Assembly: GCA_017694755.1 (NCBI GenBank)
Contig: JADIMO010000026.1
Location: forward strand, 1 to 51,555
Direction: 5' to 3'
DNA from: Candidatus Cryptobacteroides merdavium
Lineage (GTDB): Bacteria; Bacteroidota; Bacteroidia; Bacteroidales; UBA932
DNA: 51,555 bases
The notes beneath the pieces were generated by a model that searched no databases, was not told the origin of the DNA, and saw nothing but the letters and a program-made list of their open reading frames with translations. The translations under genes and the position numbers were made by a program. Positions 7,514 through 15,040 of the stretch are shown here, in pieces; positions within the stretch are counted from its first letter, which is position 1, and each line of letters opens with the position of its first letter.

Positions 7514-7521
7514 TATCTTTG
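7514..7521 (+). promoter_or_regulatory. -7 box of cytochrome b gene
   Basis: TATCTTTG matches TAnnTTTG. A start near 7528 would leave about 35 bases before the ATG at 7563. No clear -33 TTTG was found. Confidence 0.55.
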
Positions 7522-7562
7522 CATACCTGTTGACCAAGAAGTATAAACTATTATTAAAAGAT

Positions 7563-8243
7563 ATGGCAGACATTTTCACATCTTCAATCGGCAAGAAGCT
7601 CATAATGAGCATCAGCGGACTTTTTCTGATCATCTTCCTGCTTCTTCACCTCACTATCAACTTCTTCTCTGTAATAGACTCCATGACAGGAAGTTTTGGT
7701 GCTGAAGACGGGCTTTTCGCAATGGGATGCGAATTCATGTCACTTCCGATTGTGACAATAATGGTTCCTGTTCTTGCATTCGGGTTCATAATCCACATCA
7801 TCTATGCATTCATCCTGACTTTCAACAATTTGAAGTCACGCGGCGGATATAACCGCTATGCCGTGGCAAGCAAGGCCAGGACTGACTCATGGGCATCCAA
7901 GAACATGATTGTGCTCGGAATCATCGTGCTCGGAATCCTTGCATTCCACCTTACTCATTTCTGGGCAGACATGCAGTTGAAGGAGTGGACCGGTGCTGAA
8001 GCTGAAAATCCGTATTACCTTCTTACCACAACATTCGGCCACTGGTACAATGTGGTCATCTACCTCATCTGGTTCGGAGCCCTCTGGTTCCACCTCACCC
8101 ACGGATTCTGGAGCGCATTCCAGACCATCGGATGGGACAACATGGTCTGGATCAAGAGGCTGAAGGTGATTGCATACATATTTGCCACCATCATATTCCT
8201 CGGCTTCGCGGCAGTTGCAGTCAATGCCTGCATAATGGCCTGA
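7563..8243 (+). CDS. Succinate dehydrogenase/fumarate reductase cytochrome b subunit
   Basis: This is the membrane anchor of the b558-type fumarate reductase/succinate dehydrogenase. About five hydrophobic segments and several His residues in or near them (LLLHLTINFF, FHLTHFW, FHLTHGFW) are candidate haem ligands. The ATG at 7563 (MADIFTSSIGKKL) is preferred over the TTG at 7530 because family members begin with this motif. The flavoprotein and iron-sulfur subunits normally follow directly, but here a strong terminator and a convergent peptidase gene follow. The anchor is therefore solitary in this window. Confidence 0.9.
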   Translation: MADIFTSSIGKKLIMSISGLFLIIFLLLHLTINFFSVIDSMTGSFGAEDGLFAMGCEFMSLPIVTIMVPVLAFGFIIHIIYAFILTFNNLKSRGGYNRYAVASKARTDSWASKNMIVLGIIVLGILAFHLTHFWADMQLKEWTGAEAENPYYLLTTTFGHWYNVVIYLIWFGALWFHLTHGFWSAFQTIGWDNMVWIKRLKVIAYIFATIIFLGFAAVAVNACIMA

Positions 8244-8285
8244 CGGCCTGCCGGAAAAGAACGGCTATAAACACAGAGACAAATA

Positions 8286-8335
8286 AAGGAAAGGGGGATG
8301 CTCATATTGAAAGTCATCCCCCTTTCCTTATTTTG
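8286..8335. terminator. Bidirectional intrinsic terminator
   Basis: AAGGAAAGGGGGATG (8286-8300) and its exact complement (8315-8329) form a 15-bp perfect stem with a 14-base loop, followed by ATTTTG. It ends the cytochrome b transcript and, with A/T-rich flanks on both sides, may also stop the convergent peptidase transcript. Confidence 0.9.
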
Positions 8336-8400
8336 AACCCGTCATTGTCCCTGGAATCAGTCTCGGCTGCACTTTCGAATATACGATTCACGGAAAGAGA

Positions 8401-10251
8401 TCATATTGGCATGGACTTTCCTCGCAGCCATTCCGAGACTTCCTGAGGGAGGTCAGGGGAAAGGGTCTCATAGACATGACGGTTGTAGGAATTGAGCCAT
8501 TCAATTTCATCAGCGGTCATCAGGTCCTTCAGCACAGGAGCTGTATCAATGTGACACAACGTCAGAGTCTCGAAACGGAACCATTCACCGAATCCGCTCC
8601 TGCCCGCCTCCATACAGAGCAGGATATTTTCGTGCCTTATGCCGTGCTGACCCTCCCGGTATATTCCCGGCTCATCTGATGTCACCATTCCAGGCAGGAG
8701 GGGTTGGCGGTTGAAGTTCTGTCTGATGTCCTGAGGGCCTTCATGCACACAGAGGTAGAAGCCTAGACCATGCCCGGTGCCATGTCCGAAATTGCGGCGC
8801 AATTTCCACAAGGGCTCCCTGGCGAGGACATCAAGCTGGCATCCTGCCGTCCCTTTCGGGAAGACTGCACGGGAAAGGGCTATCATGCCTTTCAGCACAA
8901 TTGTATAATCCTCCTTTTCCAACAATGAGCATTCGCCCACAGGAACAGTTCTGGTAATATCGGTCGTGCCGAAAAGATATTGTCCGCCGGAATCGGTAAG
9001 ATAAAGGCCCTGCGGCTCAATCACAGAGGAACCGTGCTCAGGGGTACTGTAATGCGGGAGAGCGGCATTATGGCCGTATGCAGATATGTTGCAGAAACTG
9101 TTCCCCCTGTAGCCGGGAATCTCTGCCCGCAATGAAGTAAGTTTCAAGGAGGCATCCCATTCTGTTATTTTCTGCCCGGATGCCAGAGCCGTGTCAAGCC
9201 AGAAAAGAAAACGCTCCATCGCGATGCCGTCGACATGGAAAGCCTCCTTCATTCCGGCAATCTCCACAGCATTCTTGACAGCCTTTCTGAGAATGACCGG
9301 GGATGGACCGGAAATTATGTCCTTTTCATCAAAACTGTCAGAGACAAGGGAATAAACACTGTGATTAAGTGTGGCAGGGTCCACATAGATGCGTCCTGCC
9401 CCACCGGCCTGCAAAAGACCGTCCGCAAGGGCATCATAACGGCATATGGTCACTCCGTCCGCCCTGATCTCGGTCTCGCTGTCCACCGTGTCAGGATCCT
9501 CGGGGAGATCAGAACCCTTTTTCACATACCAGAACACATCATCCAGAGTGACAAGAAGATACGATATTACAAGAGGATTGTATTCTATATCCTGTCCCCT
9601 CACATTGAGCAGCCAGGCTATTTCGTCAAGGGCCGTGAGCAGGATGCAGTCACAATTTTCCTTCATGAGGAATTTCCTCAGCCATACTATCTTCTGGAGC
9701 CTTGACTCGCCTGTCGTGTCCTCGTCAAGGGTGGTGACAGGAGTCCGCGGAATGTCAGGTCTCTCATTCCAGATGACATCCAGCAGGTCTGGCACATCGA
9801 CCACTTCAGGCCTCTTCCGTATTCCAGAAACTGAAAGTTCCTCCTCCGGATCATCTTCTGCGGAAAAAAGCGCCTCTTCAATCTCCCTGACTGCATCCGC
9901 GGTGAAACAGGTTCCGTCCAGGGCAACCGTACGGGCATTTGATGCCAGCCATTGTGGAATGCCGACAGCATCCGGCACTCTTGTCTTGTGAAGCACAATC
10001 CCGCTGCCCTCAAGCTCGCTGACCGCCTGTATGAAATACCTGGAATCCGTCCACAGACCGGCATGGTCCCGGGTCACCACCAGGTCCCCTGCCTCTCCCG
10101 TAAAGCCTGAAAGCCATTCCACCTGCTTCCACCGTGGAGCAGGATATTCACTGCTGTGAGGGTCCGATCCGGAAATGACCACTGCATCCCAGCCTCTCCC
10201 GGCCATGACGGCACGCAGCGCCTCCACCCTTTGATGATGAATTTCTGACAT
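8401..10251 (-). CDS. Xaa-Pro aminopeptidase (M24B, aminopeptidase P)
   Basis: A cytosolic dimetal peptidase that removes the N-terminal residue before proline. It is 616 residues from the ATG at 10251; that start (MSEIHHQRVEALR) is preferred because a 16-residue upstream extension looks unlike the family. Two creatinase-like N-terminal domains precede the pita-bread catalytic domain. The metal ligands are visible: Asp in LTDSGG, Asp in GTTDITRT, His in GHGTGHGLG, Glu in SDEPGIY and Glu in FETLTL. The gene stands alone, convergent with the cytochrome b gene and divergent from the PspC gene. Confidence 0.93.
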   Translation of the reverse strand: MSEIHHQRVEALRAVMAGRGWDAVVISGSDPHSSEYPAPRWKQVEWLSGFTGEAGDLVVTRDHAGLWTDSRYFIQAVSELEGSGIVLHKTRVPDAVGIPQWLASNARTVALDGTCFTADAVREIEEALFSAEDDPEEELSVSGIRKRPEVVDVPDLLDVIWNERPDIPRTPVTTLDEDTTGESRLQKIVWLRKFLMKENCDCILLTALDEIAWLLNVRGQDIEYNPLVISYLLVTLDDVFWYVKKGSDLPEDPDTVDSETEIRADGVTICRYDALADGLLQAGGAGRIYVDPATLNHSVYSLVSDSFDEKDIISGPSPVILRKAVKNAVEIAGMKEAFHVDGIAMERFLFWLDTALASGQKITEWDASLKLTSLRAEIPGYRGNSFCNISAYGHNAALPHYSTPEHGSSVIEPQGLYLTDSGGQYLFGTTDITRTVPVGECSLLEKEDYTIVLKGMIALSRAVFPKGTAGCQLDVLAREPLWKLRRNFGHGTGHGLGFYLCVHEGPQDIRQNFNRQPLLPGMVTSDEPGIYREGQHGIRHENILLCMEAGRSGFGEWFRFETLTLCHIDTAPVLKDLMTADEIEWLNSYNRHVYETLSPDLPQEVSEWLRGKSMPI

Positions 10252-10513
10252 AATGAAACATTTTCCGGACTTGCCGGCATTATCTCCGTAAAAATACAAA
10301 TTATTTCATATTCATCGCTGAAACAAAGAGAAAAGAGAATACCTTGTGATACAATATACTGAAAATTTACATATATTTGCAACATTACAATATTTTACCG
10401 AGTCAAATAAAGAGAAGAAAGAAAGGGAAGAAAGAAGGCAGCCCGGAAGAATACCTTTAAGATATAAACGGTCATTCCCCGGCCAACCTTAAAAAGACAT
10501 AAGACGCAATATC
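10252..10513. other. Divergent intergenic region, peptidase / PspC
   Basis: This 262-base AT-rich spacer separates two divergent genes. TATATTTG at 10372-10379 on the plus strand is a likely -7 box for the PspC-PadR unit, about 130 bases before its ATG. A purine-rich (A/G) tract spans about 10404-10438. No structured RNA was recognised. Confidence 0.5.
10372..10379 (+). promoter_or_regulatory. -7 box of pspC-padR unit
   Basis: TATATTTG matches the Bacteroidota -7 consensus. The -33 element is not clear; a TTG lies 25 bases upstream. Confidence 0.5.
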
Positions 10514-11116
10514 ATGAAAAAGACAATGAATGTGGCCATAGGAGGCCGTAGCTTTATCCTCGAAGAAGATGCATACAATGCACTCAACAGCTATCTGGAC
10601 AGTTACAGGGCCGGACTGGAAGGCTCCGGCAACGGGGCGCCGGAAGTGATGGATGAGATTGAAATGCGGATAGCTGACCTGTTCCGTGAAAGAATGGGAG
10701 GCCGCGAAGTGGTGGACCTCGCCACGGTCCGCGGAGTCATAGCACAGCTAGGCATGCCTGACTGGAAGGCCGAAGGACTTGGCGGAAATTTCAGTCAGGA
10801 CACCGGAAAAAGCCGGCAGGATACCGGACATGACGCCGCAGGGAAGACTGTCAAGAAATTCTACAGGGACCTGGAAGGGAACATGCTGGGCGGAGTGTGC
10901 TCCGGCATGGCAGTATATTTCAACATTGATGTGGTAATAGTCAGAATCATATTTGTGATTGCCCTTCTTTTGGGGTCTGCCGGATTCTGGGTATATCTGG
11001 TGATATGCATCATCGCTCCGGCAGCAAGGACCGCCACGGAAAAGTGCGAACTCAGAGGAATTCCGCCCACAGAAGAGAATCTGAGAATGTTTTCAGGGAA
11101 AAAGGCCAGAAAATAG
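10514..11116 (+). CDS. PspC domain membrane protein
   Basis: A 200-residue protein. Residues 1 to about 95 are a soluble region with acidic helices seen in Bacteroidota PspC proteins. After a Gly/Asp-rich linker comes a PspC domain from about residue 115 (FYRDLEGNMLGGVCSGMAVY) with two hydrophobic segments. PspC domains are linked to envelope-stress responses, but the role of this subfamily is not established. It is 13 bases upstream of a PadR-type repressor gene on the same strand, so that regulator may control the pair. Confidence 0.85.
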   Translation: MKKTMNVAIGGRSFILEEDAYNALNSYLDSYRAGLEGSGNGAPEVMDEIEMRIADLFRERMGGREVVDLATVRGVIAQLGMPDWKAEGLGGNFSQDTGKSRQDTGHDAAGKTVKKFYRDLEGNMLGGVCSGMAVYFNIDVVIVRIIFVIALLLGSAGFWVYLVICIIAPAARTATEKCELRGIPPTEENLRMFSGKKARK

Positions 11117-11129
11117 GGAGGACTCCGTC

Positions 11130-11483
11130 ATGGGAAGCAGTATAGCAGAAAACAGCAAGATACAGATGCGCCGCGGAGTTCTGGAATACAGCATCCTCCT
11201 CGTACTCGAAAGCGGTGACGGATATGCATCATCAATAATCCAGAAGCTCAAGGATGCCAACATAATAGTGGTGGAAGGCACCCTGTATCCTCTGCTCATC
11301 AGGATGAAGAATCTCGGACTCCTTAAATACAGATGGGAAGAATCACCGCAGGGCCCGCCGAGGAAATACTATATGATCACTGAAAGCGGGAGGGAGCAGC
11401 TCCGGGAACTGGACATGTCCTGGGAAGATCTGGTAAAATCCATACAGAAAATAAAAGCGGCATTCACACAAGCTCTCCAATGA
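11130..11483 (+). CDS. PadR-family transcriptional regulator
   Basis: A 117-residue winged-helix protein. The PadR core is recognisable: RRGVLEYSILLVLESGDGY, then helices and wing ending in GPPRKYYMITESGREQL. It is the second gene of a two-gene unit with the PspC gene, a pairing common in Bacteroidota, and probably regulates it. The 3' end overlaps the convergent hemW gene by 20 bases. Confidence 0.92.
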   Translation: MGSSIAENSKIQMRRGVLEYSILLVLESGDGYASSIIQKLKDANIIVVEGTLYPLLIRMKNLGLLKYRWEESPQGPPRKYYMITESGREQLRELDMSWEDLVKSIQKIKAAFTQALQ

Positions 11484-12735
11484 TATTGTCGGAGACAAAG
11501 AACCGGTCCTCCGGAATGCGGAGATGAGATGCAGCCGGCTCCGGACAGCGTACAAGAACGTCGGAAGCCAATGCCGCATCCACTGTACCGGGACGGCAGA
11601 AGTCTCTGAGGACCTGCTCTTCAATACCGCTGTCAGTCCGCAAGGAAAGCATTATCCTTTCAAGCATCACCTGTTCCACAGTGAGGATTTCCCATCCCGT
11701 GACAGAGTGGAAATCCCCTGTGGCAGAGGCTGCAAGGTAATCCTCCAATGACGGGGAATTCCAGCTGCGCCCGCATATGAACCCACCGTTACCGGTATCT
11801 GCGGGATGAACTGCCATGCCTGCAGAAAGATTTCCAAGGCAGCCTGCACCGGACTCCGGGAATTTTTTCCCCAACTGTGCCGACTTCACGGAAAAAGAAT
11901 GCGCTGCAGGCCCTAATCCGACATAAGGCAGATGCCGCCAATACGCACTGTTGTGCCTCGCCTCCAACCCCGGAATGGCGAAATTGGAAATCTCATAATG
12001 GTGATAACCGGCCTCGGCAAGACGGCGGCACAGAATATAATACTGCCGCTCACACTTGTCATCCGGAGCCTCGGAATAACGGCCGGACTCCACCATCCCG
12101 GCAAGTGCGCTGTCAGGCTCCACGGATAGCTGGTAAGATGAAATATGCTCCGGAGCGACTCCGGTCCCCATGCCTGACAAGACCTCGTCAACGGTGGCAA
12201 GCCAAGTGTCGTCATCCAAGAATGAAATGCCTGAAATCAGATCCACACTTACATTGATGAAGCCTGCCTCCCGCAGTATCGCGTATGCCTTCCGGGCAGA
12301 AGCGGCATCATGTCTGCGGTTCATCCATCTGAGCACCCTGTCGTCAAGCGACTGCACGCCCATACTGACCCTGTTGACCCCGAGCCGGAGCAGACCTCGG
12401 GCATATTCTGGGCCTTTCTCGACAATGTCCTCAGGATTAACCTCAACAGTGAATTCCTCCTGCCGTCTGCCACCAACACTATCCAGAGTCTCCACAATGG
12501 TTTCCAGCGCGGAAAGAGGCAGCACCGATGGGGTGCCGCCTCCTATATAAAGTGTATCCGGGCCTCCGGAAACGCTGATTTCATCTTTTCTATGGCCTAT
12601 TTCCGAACACAACGCCCGGATGAAGCTGGACTCTGTACTGCCCGAAGCCTTCCCGTGGCAGACTGAAGTCTTTTCGGAATAGAAGCCGCAGTAGGTGCAG
12701 AAACTTCTGCAGAAAGGGACATGTACATATATCAC
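11464..12735 (-). CDS. hemW: HemW-like radical SAM protein
   Basis: A radical SAM protein of the oxygen-independent coproporphyrinogen oxidase-like family; HemW members act in haem trafficking or insertion. The CX3CX2C cluster motif is at the N terminus (FCRSFCTYCGF), followed by LYIGGGTPS and the VNRVSMGVQS segment. At 423 residues it is longer than usual (about 375-390). The excess sits around residues 280-320 (11770-11890), where a Gly/Ser/Ala-rich stretch interrupts the GLGPAAHSF to RSWN segment. The gene overlaps padR convergently and starts 12 bases after the coiled-coil gene ends. Confidence 0.9.
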   Translation of the reverse strand: MIYVHVPFCRSFCTYCGFYSEKTSVCHGKASGSTESSFIRALCSEIGHRKDEISVSGGPDTLYIGGGTPSVLPLSALETIVETLDSVGGRRQEEFTVEVNPEDIVEKGPEYARGLLRLGVNRVSMGVQSLDDRVLRWMNRRHDAASARKAYAILREAGFINVSVDLISGISFLDDDTWLATVDEVLSGMGTGVAPEHISSYQLSVEPDSALAGMVESGRYSEAPDDKCERQYYILCRRLAEAGYHHYEISNFAIPGLEARHNSAYWRHLPYVGLGPAAHSFSVKSAQLGKKFPESGAGCLGNLSAGMAVHPADTGNGGFICGRSWNSPSLEDYLAASATGDFHSVTGWEILTVEQVMLERIMLSLRTDSGIEEQVLRDFCRPGTVDAALASDVLVRCPEPAASHLRIPEDRFFVSDNIIGELV

Positions 12736-12746
12736 GGCCGCAGGCT

Positions 12747-13625
12747 TTAGCGGAGCATCAGCTCGGCAGAGCCGAGAAGAGACTGTTCCGTATAGACGTC
12801 CACGGTGTAAATACCCTTCACATATTCGGAGATGTCATTGAGATAGATGCTCATCTCCACCTCAGCCCCCTGATAGTCCACCTCGCGGGATGCGGAGCAT
12901 ATCATAGGCTCCCCGTTGAAATTGAATGTCTTCTGCTCTCCGTTGGTAAGAAGGATGCCATCCGGGCCCTTCACCCTTATATACACCCTTACCGGGCCTT
13001 TCGGTGCAAGGTCATTCTCTACAAGGCTCAAAGTGGTCATGAGACGCACTACCCTGCTGCTCCTGTCCGTAATCTTGTTGGACGCATTGTAGGCATCGAG
13101 CCTGATACCGCGGCCCTTGATCACGGCTCCCACAGCCACCTGACCGGAAAGGTCTTCCACAGTCTTGCTGAGTTCCTCAGACTGGCGCCTTATTTCGGCG
13201 GCCTCGCGGCGTGCCGCAGCTGCATCGGCAGTAAGTTTCTGGTTCAGGGTGTTGAGTGAGTCTATCTGTACGATATAGTTTCGCATTATGCTTCTGAGAG
13301 TGCCGAGCTCACGTTCATATTGCCTGATCTTCGCCCTGTTGGTGGCATCCGTCTTCTTGATTCTCTCAATCAGCTGGGACACCTCTTCCCTGGATGAGTC
13401 AAGCTGGGAATTGATGCTGTCATAGTCAGATGAAAGGGTGGCATAATCATTCTGGAGGGCAATCATCTGAGCCGTAAGGTCCTCCTTTTCAAGATTGAGT
13501 TCATTGACAAGGGATGTCCTTTCAAACCATATATAGACAAGTGCTGCGGCAAGGACCACTGCGACGGCTATCAGTGCATACATGATTTTCTTCAGATTTC
13601 CGTCCTTCGGCCTGTTTTCTTCCAT
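12747..13625 (-). CDS. Membrane-anchored coiled-coil protein, unknown function
   Basis: A 292-residue protein with a short cytosolic N terminus, one membrane segment (about residues 14-32), and a long coiled coil from about 35 to 165 with regular heptads. It ends in a compact, probably beta-rich domain that begins around VAVGAVIKGRGIRLDAYN. Similar proteins occur in Bacteroidales, sometimes misnamed after SMC because of the coiled coil. No catalytic motif is seen. It is followed closely by hemW on the same strand. Confidence 0.8.
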   Translation of the reverse strand: MEENRPKDGNLKKIMYALIAVAVVLAAALVYIWFERTSLVNELNLEKEDLTAQMIALQNDYATLSSDYDSINSQLDSSREEVSQLIERIKKTDATNRAKIRQYERELGTLRSIMRNYIVQIDSLNTLNQKLTADAAAARREAAEIRRQSEELSKTVEDLSGQVAVGAVIKGRGIRLDAYNASNKITDRSSRVVRLMTTLSLVENDLAPKGPVRVYIRVKGPDGILLTNGEQKTFNFNGEPMICSASREVDYQGAEVEMSIYLNDISEYVKGIYTVDVYTEQSLLGSAELMLR

Positions 13626-13685
13626 AACTTATGCAAATTTTAAATGTTCCGGATACAAACATAAGCAAAAATATCGGATATTTAG

Positions 13686-13693
13686 TATATTTG
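13686..13693 (+). promoter_or_regulatory. -7 box of small membrane protein gene
   Basis: TATATTTG ends 27 bases before the ATG at 13721, giving a short leader. A TTTG at the proper distance is absent. Confidence 0.5.
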
Positions 13694-13720
13694 AACATAA
13701 ATACAATTTTTCATTCCGAC

Positions 13721-14188
13721 ATGAGATATCTCATAAGAAGCATCAAATATTTTTTCTGGTTCGTCTGCATCTTCGCGCTCATCATGCTCGTGCTTGTCCT
13801 TATGGGGACGGCTGGAGGTGACATTTCCTCCATGTTCAGGGGCGGATACAGCGCATTGTGGAAAATAGCCCTGATATTTGCCGTGATAGCGGCTTTCTAT
13901 CCGAAATTCGGCTTTGCAAGACAGGTCCTTGCATCAGAGGAAGGCATCACGCCCGACAGGCAGCTGATAAGGGAATACATGCTGTCGAGGGGCTACATTC
14001 CTGAAAAGGATGAGGCCGGGTTGATGACATTCAGATGCAAGGGGACTTCGGCAAGGCTTTCGCGAATGCTTGAAGACAGGATAACATTTACACAGGAGGC
14101 AGACGGGATGCAGGTCGAGGGACTGAGAAAAGATGTGGTGAGAATAGTTTCCGGAATAATGCACCGGATGAGGACAGACATGGAATAG
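13721..14188 (+). CDS. Small two-helix membrane protein, unknown function
   Basis: A protein of 155 residues from the ATG at 13721 (MRYLIRSIKYFFW), chosen because it follows a -7 box and begins just before the first hydrophobic segment. Two membrane segments (about residues 12-30 and 46-62) are followed by a soluble C-terminal domain of about 90 residues. I do not recognise the family beyond its general look of a Bacteroidales hypothetical protein. A DUF2007 gene follows after 67 bases. Confidence 0.7.
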   Translation: MRYLIRSIKYFFWFVCIFALIMLVLVLMGTAGGDISSMFRGGYSALWKIALIFAVIAAFYPKFGFARQVLASEEGITPDRQLIREYMLSRGYIPEKDEAGLMTFRCKGTSARLSRMLEDRITFTQEADGMQVEGLRKDVVRIVSGIMHRMRTDME

Positions 14189-14255
14189 GCAGGTCCGGCA
14201 CACGCACGGCAAGACGCACGGGGCGGGACCGGCGAAGTACAACGCATAAAACAAG

Positions 14256-14483
14256 ATGAATATGGATGAGAGTTTAAGGACAGTAGCAAAATTCGATGAC
14301 CCGATGCGTGCCAGCATCGCCCAGACCAAGCTGAAGGACAGCGGCATCGAGTCCGCCATCTTCGGAGAGTCATCATCCTATCCGGCACTCAATGCAGTCG
14401 AAGACAACATCGAGCTCAAAGTCAATGCTGAGGACTACGACCGTGCAGTGAGCATTCTTGCAGCCTCACAGAGTGCCGAATAG
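14256..14483 (+). CDS. DUF2007 family protein
   Basis: A 75-residue protein with the ferredoxin-like DUF2007 pattern: VAKFDDPMRASIAQTKLKDSG, then SAIFGE and the acidic IELKVNAEDYDRA. Family members are called putative signal-transducing or prefoldin-like proteins; the function is unknown. Translation may start at the first ATG or at the second Met two codons later. The 3' end overlaps the convergent DUF3109 gene by 49 bases. Confidence 0.82.
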   Translation: MNMDESLRTVAKFDDPMRASIAQTKLKDSGIESAIFGESSSYPALNAVEDNIELKVNAEDYDRAVSILAASQSAE

Positions 14484-15031
14484 AAGTCATTGCCGAAGAA
14501 ACGCTCCAAAGGTTCGCGCAGGAATTCATACACGCGGACCTTTTCTTTTTTCCCTTTCTCATATGCATCCCGGCAGATGTCCCAGCGGTGCAGGTTCAGG
14601 GCCTTCATGCCGTTGCTGAGGGAGGAAACGCGGATGGGATAGAGCCAACAGGAAATCGGCTTCCGGAAATCCCCCTGCCCCTGGAACCAGCATTTCTCCA
14701 TGGCACAGAAGCAGTTCCCGTCCTTGTCGAAACAGGTGTAGGCACATTCCTCGCTGCCCGGGACAAGAGGGGTGACGATGTCCCCGTCAATGTCCACCTC
14801 AAAGAATCCCTTTTCCGACACAGCCTTTCTGCCGCTCTCCTGCATGATTCCGGAGAAGACAGGGTAATTCTTTTCTATCGCCTCCGTTTCGCATTCTTCC
14901 AGAGGAGCCCCGCTGTCGCCTATGACACAGCAGCAGCCCTTGCATTTTCCGTAATCGCAGGAAAAATATTCCGTAAGTATCTCTTCCGACACAAGACAGT
15001 CGTCTATCTGAATTATGGCACCGTGATTCAT
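14435..15031 (-). CDS. DUF3109 family cysteine-rich protein
   Basis: A 198-residue protein of the DUF3109 family, with a cysteine cluster near the N terminus (CDYGKCKGCCCV) and further Cys residues (CAYTCFDKDGNCFC, CWFQGQ, CWLYPIR). The arrangement suggests a bound Fe-S cluster or Zn, as in related YkgJ-like proteins. The function is not known. It starts 9 bases after the M16-like gene ends on the same strand, so the two are probably co-transcribed. Confidence 0.85.
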   Translation of the reverse strand: MNHGAIIQIDDCLVSEEILTEYFSCDYGKCKGCCCVIGDSGAPLEECETEAIEKNYPVFSGIMQESGRKAVSEKGFFEVDIDGDIVTPLVPGSEECAYTCFDKDGNCFCAMEKCWFQGQGDFRKPISCWLYPIRVSSLSNGMKALNLHRWDICRDAYEKGKKEKVRVYEFLREPLERFFGNDFYSALCEAARMLTARS

Positions 15032-15040
15032 GTCTATGGC

